From NCBI GenBank assembly GCA_964653075.1, contig CAZZAX010000011.1, positions 5,687 through 69,686 of the forward strand: DNA of 64,000 bases, written 5' to 3'. Origin of the DNA: NIOZ-UU13 sp964653075. GTDB taxonomy: Bacteria > Planctomycetota > Phycisphaerae > Sedimentisphaerales > Anaerobacaceae. This document shows positions 40,462 through 49,040 of the stretch, piece after piece. The translations under genes were made by a program, and so were the position numbers. Position 1 is the first letter of the stretch; each line of letters opens with the position of its first letter. The notes beneath the pieces are model-generated. The model searched no databases. It saw only the letters and a list, made by a program, of their open reading frames with translations, and was not told the DNA's origin.

Positions 40462-40928
40462 GAGAATCAGGGTCCCAACTTTTTACAAAACTTCGTCCTT
40501 GAACTCAACAGCCAACAGATGCTAAGGTTTCCATTATGCACTCATCGAATTTATCCTTTATATAACGGGCGCGCAACAGGTTCCTTATCCACCGAAAGCA
40601 CAATTCCTTATATAGTAAACATCGGCACCTTCCAACGAATTACTCCAAATTTTACCGAGAATTACCGAATTTATATTTACATTTTCGTCAAATCACAGCA
40701 TAGTCCGAAAAGAAGGGGGAAATCCTCTAGGGTATTAATATGCGGTAAATTTTTGTAAGCCAAGAAAAAATGAAACACTTCACAATTAGCCTGTTATAAA
40801 TGTGTTGATTTATGAAATTGTGGTTTGTAAGATTTAGTTTGCGAATTCAAAATGAAAAGCCTGCGGTAAAAGCGCAGGACAAAAAGATTCCCGCTTTTTT
40901 GGGAATGAGAAAAGGGAGCTGTGCTATA
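40462..40928. other. Intergenic region, no gene seen
   Basis: About 467 bases between divergent genes. A frame at 40812 runs into the DUF4954 gene, but the 39 residues it would add look non-coding, so this part is treated as leader. No clear promoter pair or structure was identified. Confidence 0.45.
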
Positions 40929-42986
40929 ATGACAAGTTATTTGGAAACAGGAAGAAAAGAAACTGTATCAGAATATGATTCGGGGCAAGACTGGTTTCGT
41001 CCGCTTTCTGCCGGGCAAATCGCTCAATTGACCGGGCAGGGATGTAGCTGCGAGGACTGGTCGCAGGTTCAGGTTGCCGACGGCTTCAAAGCGGAAACAG
41101 TAAAATCTACACACTTTTGCGGGCGGATTAAATTGGGGGTATTTGAAAAGCAGGTCTCATTTTTTGGCGGAGTTAAGAAATCGGCCGGGATTAGCCACGC
41201 GACGATTCACAACTGCACTATCGGCAATAACGTATATATAAGCCATGTCAGGAACTACATCGCCAACTATGTGATCGAAGACGAGGTTGTGATAGAGAAC
41301 ATCGACCTGCTTGCTGTGGAAGGAAAAAGTACTTTCGGCAATGGGACGGAGGTTGCTGTTGTAAATGAATCAGGGGGCAGAGAGATACCGATTTATGACC
41401 AGTTATCGGCCCATACGGCTTATGTAATAGCGTTTTATCGCCATCGGCCGGAAGTAATTGGCAAACTGCAGCAGATGATAGCCGACTATTCAGCCTTTGT
41501 TAAAAGCTCAATGGGCACAGTTGGCAAAGGAGCCAGACTGATTAACTGCCGGATTATCAAGAACGTCAAAGCAGGCCCCGCGAGCGTGATAGAGGGTGCC
41601 AGCAGGTTGGAGAACGGCTCGATTAATAGCTGTCCGGAGGATCCGGTTTATATTGGGTCAGGTGTTTTTGCGGAAGATTTTATTGTTTGCGACGGTTCGA
41701 GGATTACAGATGGTACGATAATATATAAATGCTTTATCGGCCAGGGAACCGTATTGGCCAAGCAGTATTCGGCGGAGAACTCGGTATTCTTCGCAAACTG
41801 CGGCGGCTTTCACGGCGAGGCCTGTTCGGTATTCGCCGGGCCTTATACCGTGACACATCATAAGTCCACGCTTTTGATTGCCGGGTTGTTTTCCTTTTTA
41901 AACGCCGGCAGCGGAACCAACCAGAGCAATCATATGTACAAACTGGGCCCGACCCATCAGGGGATTGTCGAGCGCGGCTCGAAGACGGCGAGCGATTCGT
42001 ATATACTCTGGCCGGCTAAGGTCGGCGCGTTTACAGTTGTGATGGGCCGGCATTATAAGAATTCGGACACTTCTAATTTGCCTTTTTCGTATCTTATTGA
42101 GCACGAGGATGAGAGTGTTCTTGTTCCCGGCGTTAATTTACGCAACGTTGGGACGGTCCGTGACGCACTAAAATGGCCGAGACGCGACAGGCGAAAAGAC
42201 AAAAGTAAGCTGGACTATATAAATTTCAAACTTTTAAGTCCATATACGATTCAAAAGATGCTCAACGGCTGTCGGTTGCTTGCGAACCTCAAAGCGACAT
42301 CGGGCCAGAACACCGATTACTTTACCTATAACAGTGTCAAGATTAAAAACTCGGCACTGGACAGAGGCATTAAACTTTACCGGATGGGTATTGATAAATT
42401 CTTAGGCAATTGTCTGATTAGTCGGCTGGTAAACAAACAGTACAGCGATATTGATGAGCTTAGAGAGGCGCTAATGCCGGAAACAAAAACAGGGCCGGGG
42501 ACATGGGTGGACCTGGCCGGTTTGTTTGCCCCGGAGCGGGTTGTTCAGAAGGTGCTCAGCGATATTGAAAACGATATTATCAGCACGTTGGAACAGCTAA
42601 CAGAGGCATTCGAGTCTATGTATAACAATTATCCGGTGTACGAATGGGCCTGGGCGGCCAACGTTTTGCAGCAGCGTTTAGGCAAAATGCTTGACAGGAT
42701 TACGTCGAATGATATTATTGAGTTGGTAACGAAATGGAAAACGGCTGTCGTAGAGCTTGACCGAATGATTTATGCCGATACGAAAAAAGAATTTGCCGAG
42801 ACCGCTCAGATAGGATATGGGCTTGATGGCGGTAAAGACACAATGCAGCATGATTTCGAAGAGGTGATAGGGACTTTTGAAGAAAATAGTTTTGTTTTGG
42901 AAATCAAAAAGCATATAACCAGCAAGACAGCACTTGGTGATAAGCTTATAAGTCAAATACAGCAATTGGCCGGGCAGCAGCGATGA
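40929..42986 (+). CDS. DUF4954-family protein (left-handed beta-helix type)
   Basis: A 685-residue protein that I recognise as resembling DUF4954, a family with acyltransferase-like hexapeptide repeats seen in Bacteroidetes and Planctomycetes. Visible parts are FCGRIKLGVFEKQVSFFGGV, then hexapeptide-type turns (ATIHNCTIGNNVYI, IANYVIEDEVVIENI, GKGARLINCRIIKNV), a His/Asn-rich core (FFANCGGFHGEACSVFAGP, HHKSTLLIAGLFSFLNAGSG), and an all-helical C-terminus from about residue 430. The biochemical function is unknown. nagB lies 194 bases downstream, hinting at amino-sugar nucleotide metabolism. The start at 40929 has GGGAG upstream. An ATG at 40812 gives an implausible extension. Confidence 0.75.
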   Translation: MTSYLETGRKETVSEYDSGQDWFRPLSAGQIAQLTGQGCSCEDWSQVQVADGFKAETVKSTHFCGRIKLGVFEKQVSFFGGVKKSAGISHATIHNCTIGNNVYISHVRNYIANYVIEDEVVIENIDLLAVEGKSTFGNGTEVAVVNESGGREIPIYDQLSAHTAYVIAFYRHRPEVIGKLQQMIADYSAFVKSSMGTVGKGARLINCRIIKNVKAGPASVIEGASRLENGSINSCPEDPVYIGSGVFAEDFIVCDGSRITDGTIIYKCFIGQGTVLAKQYSAENSVFFANCGGFHGEACSVFAGPYTVTHHKSTLLIAGLFSFLNAGSGTNQSNHMYKLGPTHQGIVERGSKTASDSYILWPAKVGAFTVVMGRHYKNSDTSNLPFSYLIEHEDESVLVPGVNLRNVGTVRDALKWPRRDRRKDKSKLDYINFKLLSPYTIQKMLNGCRLLANLKATSGQNTDYFTYNSVKIKNSALDRGIKLYRMGIDKFLGNCLISRLVNKQYSDIDELREALMPETKTGPGTWVDLAGLFAPERVVQKVLSDIENDIISTLEQLTEAFESMYNNYPVYEWAWAANVLQQRLGKMLDRITSNDIIELVTKWKTAVVELDRMIYADTKKEFAETAQIGYGLDGGKDTMQHDFEEVIGTFEENSFVLEIKKHITSKTALGDKLISQIQQLAGQQR

Positions 42987-43180
42987 ATATTTCCCAGGTG
43001 TTACTTTTACGAATAAATCTGTTAATATTATAAACCCACAATAAAGCGCAGTATGACGAGTTGGAATTGAGGGAAAGATTAGTGACATAGACAGACGTCG
43101 GTTGAGAAATGGCAGACCCCGGATAAAAACCGGGGCTAAACAATAATGACAGTGAACAATATTTAGACGAGGACAAATTT

Positions 43181-43996
43181 ATGAGAGTGATAATTGAACC
43201 GAATTACGAGTCGGCAACGAAATGGAGCGCGAATTACATAGCCAGGAGCATTAATGAATTTGAAGCCAGCCAGGCCAAACCTTTTGTGTTAGGTCTTCCC
43301 ACGGGTTCTTCGCCGCTGGGAACATACGCTGAACTTATAAAACTGAATAAGAAAGGTGTGGTTTCTTTCAAAGATGTTATTACCTTTAATATGGATGAGT
43401 ACGTGAACCTGCCAAAAGAACATCCTGAAAGCTATCATTCGTTTATGTGGAACAACTTTTTCAGCCACATAGACATTAAGAAAGAAAATACCAACATTCT
43501 CAACGGCAATGCAGAGGACATCGAGACCGAATGTGCGAGCTATGAAGAAAAAATAAAAAAGGTTGGCGGAATAAGGCTGTTTCTCGGGGGTATCGGACCT
43601 GACGGCCATATAGCGTTTAATGAGCCGGCTTCGTCATTATCTTCGAGGACCCGGGTTAAGAAACTTACTTACGACACACTCGTTGCAAACTCGCGATTCT
43701 TTGACGACGACGTCAGCAAAGTACCCAAGACCGCTTTAACTGTCGGCGTGGGCACTGTTATGGATGCCGAGGAGGTTCTGGTTATTGTAAACGGCCATAA
43801 TAAGGCCCGCGCACTGCAGCACGCTATTGAAGGCGGCGTAAATCATATGTGGACAATCAGCGCCCTGCAAATGCACCCCAGGGGCATTATAGTTTGTGAC
43901 GAAGAGGCCACGGTTGAGCTGAAAGTCGGCACTTTAAAGTACTTTCAGGATATTGAGTCGGAAAATCTCGACCCAGCCACACTTTTAAAATCATAA
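43181..43996 (+). CDS. nagB: Glucosamine-6-phosphate deaminase
   Basis: A 271-residue enzyme that converts glucosamine-6-phosphate to fructose-6-phosphate and ammonia, feeding amino sugars into glycolysis. Motifs are VLGLPTGSSPLGTYAEL (phosphate loop), VITFNMDEYVNLP (catalytic Asp), FLGGIGPDGHIAFNEPASS with the ring-opening His, and SRTRVKKLTYDTL. The length is standard. It is complete, with no strong Shine-Dalgarno but an AT-rich leader. It ends 21 bases before a convergent lipoprotein gene. Confidence 0.96.
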   Translation: MRVIIEPNYESATKWSANYIARSINEFEASQAKPFVLGLPTGSSPLGTYAELIKLNKKGVVSFKDVITFNMDEYVNLPKEHPESYHSFMWNNFFSHIDIKKENTNILNGNAEDIETECASYEEKIKKVGGIRLFLGGIGPDGHIAFNEPASSLSSRTRVKKLTYDTLVANSRFFDDDVSKVPKTALTVGVGTVMDAEEVLVIVNGHNKARALQHAIEGGVNHMWTISALQMHPRGIIVCDEEATVELKVGTLKYFQDIESENLDPATLLKS

Positions 43997-44017
43997 GGTA
44001 CTGCTTAGAGCGACGGA

Positions 44018-45181
44018 TTATCGCGGCTGAGGTACCATCATTGGCGGCGCCGATGAAGTCGGTTCTTTGCTTGGCGGGTACACTATGCTTGCGGCGGCCT
44101 TGAGAGAATCGATATACGTATTGGTCATTTCAACCTGTTTTTTCTGCGCCAGTTTATTGATTATTTCTTCCTTGAAGTACTCGAAAGAATCCTTGTGGTC
44201 GGTAACTTTTATTATGTGGTATCCGAATCGGGTCTCGACTATATCACTTACTTTCCCTACTTCCAGCGCGAAGGCGGCTTTTTCAAAGGGTGGCACCATA
44301 TCGCCTTTACCGAAGAACTTCAGATCGCCGCCCTGTGCCGCCGAACGGCAGTCCGAGTTGGCTTTGGCTAATGCGGCAAAATCGGCTCCTTCTTTGATTT
44401 GTTTAAGGAGGTCTTCGGCTTTTGCTTTGGCCTTTGCTTTTTCCTGATTGGGATCGGCGCCAGCTTCATCGGTTTTGGGTGTTATGAGAATATGACTTGC
44501 CCTGACCTGTTCGAACTGTGTTGGATTTTCATCATAGTGCTTTTTGGCATCTTCTTCTGTAATATTTATCTTGCCTTCCCATTGAGCATCCACAATCTTC
44601 TGATATACCATTCCCTTTTCGACCTGCTTTCTTATTTCGTCAAAGTTTCTGCCGGATTCGGCCGTTGTCTTTTTGAACTCTTCCAACGACATTGACGATC
44701 CCTGGGTAGCTAACAATTGCTTGATCTGGTTCAGCACATCATCTTCAGGAATTACTATGTTGGTTTCTTTTACCTTTTCCTCTAACAATCGTATGACAAT
44801 CATTTTATCGAGCATTTTCTGCCTGATTTGTTTTTCGAGTGTCTGCCTCAATGCCGGCGGCAGTTTTTGGTTCTGTTGGGCCATTCTGGCAAGCTGCGGC
44901 TGGAGGACTTTTTGCAACTCTTCTTCGGTGATATCGATACCGTTTACAGTTACGGCAATATTGTCGGCGGGTTCTTCGGGGGCCGTCGGCTCAACTATAG
45001 TTGCAGTTTCGGCTTTGGTTTCTGGTTCGGTTTTGGTTTCGGCTTCTATTTTGGTCTGGGCAGGTTGAGCTTTATTAGTATCGGCCTGCTCTGACGGTTT
45101 CTGTTTACAACTCAAGCCACAAACAGCAAAGAACACCACAACAATGATTAATACTTTCGAATTAGAAAAGAAACTTCTCAT
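44018..45181 (-). CDS. Parvulin-type peptidyl-prolyl isomerase lipoprotein (SurA/PrsA-like)
   Basis: A 387-residue protein with a lipoprotein signal (VVVFFAVCGLSC), a Thr/Glu/Pro-rich linker (about 28-75), an N-terminal SurA-like helical domain (80-220) and a parvulin domain (about 228-335) with ASHILITPKTDE, AQGGDLKFFGKGDMVPPFEKAA and TRFGYHIIKVTD. It should help fold exported or outer-membrane proteins. The ATG at 45181 with AAAGGA six bases upstream is chosen over a start at 45211. The stop is followed by a Pro/Ser/Thr-rich end (PTSSAPPMMVPQPR). Confidence 0.93.
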   Translation of the reverse strand: MRSFFSNSKVLIIVVVFFAVCGLSCKQKPSEQADTNKAQPAQTKIEAETKTEPETKAETATIVEPTAPEEPADNIAVTVNGIDITEEELQKVLQPQLARMAQQNQKLPPALRQTLEKQIRQKMLDKMIVIRLLEEKVKETNIVIPEDDVLNQIKQLLATQGSSMSLEEFKKTTAESGRNFDEIRKQVEKGMVYQKIVDAQWEGKINITEEDAKKHYDENPTQFEQVRASHILITPKTDEAGADPNQEKAKAKAKAEDLLKQIKEGADFAALAKANSDCRSAAQGGDLKFFGKGDMVPPFEKAAFALEVGKVSDIVETRFGYHIIKVTDHKDSFEYFKEEIINKLAQKKQVEMTNTYIDSLKAAASIVYPPSKEPTSSAPPMMVPQPR

Positions 45182-45494
45182 TTTTTGTCCTTTCGCGACT
45201 TTAAAACACAAAAAAACCCTTCATTGAGGGCACATATCGGCATTATTTCCTAAAAAAGTGAATATGTCAAGCTATTTCCAAATTTCAACCATTATTGTCG
45301 TCTTAGATGTCTGTTTCGTTCTGTGCCTCTGCCGCTTTGTTTTGCCGGGCAAACAGCGGGGACTGCGAAGAATGAATTCTTTGTAAAAATACTCATAGAG
45401 TGATAGAATATCGGCAGAAAATCGTTGTTTGATAATTAAAAAAGTTATAAGGACGGTTTTTTGAGGCGTTTCTTTTGTGATTTGGGAGACTTTT
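45182..45494. other. Divergent intergenic region, no gene seen
   Basis: About 313 bases between the isomerase gene (left) and the URO-D-type gene (right). A small palindrome (CCCT..AGGG) near 45217 is too weak to interpret. The GGGAG at 45484-45488 is the ribosome-binding site of the next gene. Confidence 0.45.
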
Positions 45495-46814
45495 ATGGAC
45501 AATAATTCTGAGAGCAAGATTGTGATGACCGGTAGAGAACGTGTGCTCAAGGCACTTAATTATGAACCTGTTGACCGTGTGCCTGTGGATTTGGGCGGGA
45601 CGGTGACCAGCGGGGCCCAGGTTAGTGTGGTTGCGAAACTGCGGCTGGCACTTGGTCTGGATAAGCCCCCGCTGTTTGCTTCGCAAAACGAAGCAGTGGG
45701 GGTGAAAATTATTGACCCATATCAGATGCTCGGCGAAGTTGCGGTTGACTTACTTGAAATTTTGGGAATTGACGTTGTGAACCTGCCGGGACCCAAGAAC
45801 CATTTCGGTTTTGCGAACACTGACTGGAAACCGTGGAAAACCTTTGATGGTACGAATGTGCTGGTGCCGGGTAAGTTCAATACGGAGTCTGAACCTAACG
45901 GTGATATTCTTCAGTATCCGCAAGGTGATAAGTCGGTGCTGGCCTCTGGCCGAATGCCCCAAGGCGGATTTTATTTCGACGCGATTGTTCGCCAGGAGCC
46001 GATTGACGAGGCCAGGCTCGATCCGGCGGATAATCTTGAGGAGTTTGTGCCCATCAGCGACGAAGATTTGAAGATTTATGAGCAGCGGGCGCGCGAGCTT
46101 TACGACAATACCGACCTTGCAATTGCAGCGGGATTTCCGGGGACGGCCTTTGGTGATATAGCGCTGGTGCCGGCGGCTGGTTTGAAGCACCCGAAAGGAA
46201 TTCGGGACATCGAGGAATGGTATATCAGCACGGTCTCGCGAAGAGAATATGTTAAGGATGTTTTTGCAGGCCAGACGGAGATCGCCCTTAAGAATCTTGA
46301 GCGAATATACGAGGCAGTCGGCAACAAAGTGCACATCGTGTTTGTGGATGGAACAGACCTGGCTGCACAGAATACATTATTCTGCGGCCCGGATACTTAT
46401 AAGGAGCTTTATATGCCGTTCAGCAGGAAGCTCAACGACTGGATTCACACCCACACTAAATGGAAGACAATGAAACACTGCTGCGGAGGCTGTGAGCCGC
46501 TGATAGAGGGATTCATAGAGGCGGGCTTCGATATTCTCAATCCAATCCAGACCTCGGCCGAGGGTATGGATCCAAAGCTATTAGTAGAGAAATACGGCGG
46601 CAGGATAATTTTCTGGGGCGGCGGCGTGGATACTCAACAGGTGCTGCCATTCGGCGAGCCCGAGCAGGTGAGCCGGCAGGTTACCGAGCGGCTCGAGATA
46701 TTCAATGCAAAAAAGGGTTTTTTATTCAGCGCTATCCACAATATTCAGTGCAATACGCCGGTCGAAAACGTATTGGCAATGTTCGGGGCTCTGGGTAGAA
46801 AAGTAGCAAAATAA
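45495..46814 (+). CDS. Uroporphyrinogen decarboxylase-family (methyltransferase-type) protein
   Basis: A 439-residue URO-D-fold protein. It begins MTGRERVLKALNYEPVDRVP, the standard opening, and contains FVDGTDLAAQNTLFCGPDTY, KWKTMKHCCGGCEPLIEGFI (a His-Cys-Cys-Cys cluster typical of the corrinoid-linked methyltransferase branch), LNPIQTSAEGMDP and FWGGGVDTQQVLPFG. Members in Planctomycetes are often placed among polysaccharide genes, and their substrate is unknown. True haem-pathway HemE is shorter and lacks the cysteines. GGGAG precedes the ATG, and the GH2 gene follows after 32 bases in the same transcript. Confidence 0.85.
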   Translation: MDNNSESKIVMTGRERVLKALNYEPVDRVPVDLGGTVTSGAQVSVVAKLRLALGLDKPPLFASQNEAVGVKIIDPYQMLGEVAVDLLEILGIDVVNLPGPKNHFGFANTDWKPWKTFDGTNVLVPGKFNTESEPNGDILQYPQGDKSVLASGRMPQGGFYFDAIVRQEPIDEARLDPADNLEEFVPISDEDLKIYEQRARELYDNTDLAIAAGFPGTAFGDIALVPAAGLKHPKGIRDIEEWYISTVSRREYVKDVFAGQTEIALKNLERIYEAVGNKVHIVFVDGTDLAAQNTLFCGPDTYKELYMPFSRKLNDWIHTHTKWKTMKHCCGGCEPLIEGFIEAGFDILNPIQTSAEGMDPKLLVEKYGGRIIFWGGGVDTQQVLPFGEPEQVSRQVTERLEIFNAKKGFLFSAIHNIQCNTPVENVLAMFGALGRKVAK

Positions 46815-46846
46815 AAGCAACGGAATATCGGAGAAAGGAATCAAAA

Positions 46847-49003
46847 ATGCTAAGAAGCACTTCCGGGCGATGGTGGTCAATTCTTTTTGTGATAATGTTA
46901 TTTATATGGGGCGGCTGTCACGGTGAAAGGAAAACTGCTACTAAACACACCGACTCGAGGCGCATCATCAATTTGGATGGTACATGGGAGATAGCACAGG
47001 GCTCGATGGATTTAATGCCGGACAGCTTCGGGCATAAGGTTCCTGTGCCGGGGCTTGTCGATATGGCCAGGCCTGCGTTCGATGAAGTCGGGAAAAAAAG
47101 CGAAGAGCGTCAGGCGTTCTGGTATCGGCGCAAATTTACCGTTGACGGAGAGATTCCGGATGTTGTAATATTAAAGATTCATAAGGCAAAGTATGGCACG
47201 AAGGTATTTCTTAACGGTGAGTTGGCGGGTGAGCATCTGCCGTGCTTTACGCTGGCTCTGCTGGATGTGAAGAAATTTCTAAAAGGTTCTGGCAGAGAAA
47301 ATGAACTAATCGTGCGGGTGGGTGCCGACCGTGAGAGTATGCCGGAAGATGTGCCGGGAGGCTGGGATTTCGAGAAGTATCTGTATATCCCGGGTATATA
47401 TGATTCTGTCGAGCTGATTCTGACAGGCAAGCCGTATATAGTGAACGTGCAAACCGTTCCGGATATTTCGGACAACGAGGTCAGGGTTGTGACGGAAGTG
47501 CAAGGGCCCGCCGGATCGGGACATGGTTCGGTCTCATACGAAGTAACAGAAGTAAGTACAGGCAAGCTCGTAGGCGCTGTAGAAAGCAATGGCTTTGTTT
47601 TTACAAATGGGACAACAAAGCTAAACATCAGTGTCCCAATTGATAACTGCAAATTATGGACTCCTGAGAATCCTTTTCTATATGAATTAAGGTTGAGTAC
47701 AGGTAAGGATTGTGTTCGGGTCCGGTTTGGGATGCGGTCGTTTAAGTTCGATAAGGAAAGCGGCCGGGCTGTTCTGAACGGCAAGCCGTATATTATGCGC
47801 GGGACAAATGTTTGCGCGTATCGGTTCTTTGAGGATGCAGAGCGGGGCGACAAGCCCTGGCGGAGAGAGTGGGTCCGCCGACTTCATCGCAAGTTCAAGA
47901 GTATGCACTGGAATTCGATTCGCTACTGTATCGGTTTTCCGCCTGAGCTTTGGTATGAAATCGCCGATGAAGAGGGATTTTTAATTCAGGATGAATTTCC
48001 CATCTGGCTGCTCAGTAAAGCTCCGGAAAATCCGAAGAGCGAGAAGATAATTCCGGAATATACCGAGTGGATGCGTGAGCGATGGAACCATCCCTGCGTT
48101 GTAATCTGGGATGCACAGAATGAGAGTGTGACACCGGAAACGGGAAAAGCTTTGAGTGCAGTGCGGCATCTGGATTTGTCCAATCGACCGTGGGACAACG
48201 GCTGGGCGGCACCTGAGAGCGGCACTGACTATCTTGAATCTCATCCATATCTTTTTAGCAGGATTCAATGGGGCAGAGGAGATTTTCATTTGTCAGATTT
48301 AGCCAATACCTCCGGCAGGCCCCGCGTGAGAGATGCCCAGAAAGATTATAAGCTTCCAATTATCATCAATGAGTATGCGTGGTTGTGGCTTAATCGTGAT
48401 GGTACGACAACATGCTTGACAGATAAGGTTTATGACAATTTGCTCGGGCCAAATTCGACCATAGAACAGAGGCGATTGCTTTATGCACGTTATCTGGCGG
48501 CCCTTACCGAATTCTGGCGGGGCCATCGAGAATGCGCCGGTGTGCTGCACTTCTGCGGTTTGGGATATTCCCGGGCCGGTGACAAGCCCCGGCCCGAGGG
48601 CGGCGCGACAAGCGACCACTTCATCGACCTGGAGAGACTCACTTTTGAGCCCAACTTCGAGCGGTATGTCCGTGACGCCTTTTCTCCGGTTGGATTGATG
48701 ATTGATTTCTGGGACGAGGAGATTAGCGGCGGAACTCAGCGCAGCTTAAAGGTTTTTGTTATAAATGACCTGCATAAGCAATGGAGTGGGACTGTTCGCC
48801 TGCGGATTTTGCGTGGCGACAATACCGTTGCCGAGCAAACAAAGGATTGTATCGTTAGTCCCCTTGGAAGGGAGATATTGACATTTGAACAAGGGTTTCC
48901 ACAGCAGGCCGGAGAATATCAGATTATCGGGGAATTGATTAAGGTTGATGGTGCTGTTGTTCGCAGTCTGCGAGACTTTAAGATAGTATCGGCAGGTAAT
49001 TAG
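46847..49003 (+). CDS. Glycoside hydrolase family 2 lipoprotein
   Basis: A 718-residue enzyme with a lipoprotein signal (MLFIWGGC, Cys24). The jelly-roll domain (about 35-205) starts RIINLDGTWEIAQG and contains FWYRRKF and KVFLNGELAGEH. The middle immunoglobulin-like domain spans 210-305. The TIM barrel holds MRGTNVCAYRFF, the acid/base Glu426 (VIWDAQNES) and nucleophile Glu509 (IIINEYAWLW). The C-terminus is a further beta domain. All catalytic residues are present. It resembles beta-glucuronidase or beta-galactosidase relatives of the cell surface. It is placed directly before a sulfatase, so a sulfated glycan substrate is inferred. Confidence 0.92.
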   Translation: MLRSTSGRWWSILFVIMLFIWGGCHGERKTATKHTDSRRIINLDGTWEIAQGSMDLMPDSFGHKVPVPGLVDMARPAFDEVGKKSEERQAFWYRRKFTVDGEIPDVVILKIHKAKYGTKVFLNGELAGEHLPCFTLALLDVKKFLKGSGRENELIVRVGADRESMPEDVPGGWDFEKYLYIPGIYDSVELILTGKPYIVNVQTVPDISDNEVRVVTEVQGPAGSGHGSVSYEVTEVSTGKLVGAVESNGFVFTNGTTKLNISVPIDNCKLWTPENPFLYELRLSTGKDCVRVRFGMRSFKFDKESGRAVLNGKPYIMRGTNVCAYRFFEDAERGDKPWRREWVRRLHRKFKSMHWNSIRYCIGFPPELWYEIADEEGFLIQDEFPIWLLSKAPENPKSEKIIPEYTEWMRERWNHPCVVIWDAQNESVTPETGKALSAVRHLDLSNRPWDNGWAAPESGTDYLESHPYLFSRIQWGRGDFHLSDLANTSGRPRVRDAQKDYKLPIIINEYAWLWLNRDGTTTCLTDKVYDNLLGPNSTIEQRRLLYARYLAALTEFWRGHRECAGVLHFCGLGYSRAGDKPRPEGGATSDHFIDLERLTFEPNFERYVRDAFSPVGLMIDFWDEEISGGTQRSLKVFVINDLHKQWSGTVRLRILRGDNTVAEQTKDCIVSPLGREILTFEQGFPQQAGEYQIIGELIKVDGAVVRSLRDFKIVSAGN

Positions 49004-49040
49004 TGTGGAATTTATCAATATTATTTTGGAGGACAAAAAA

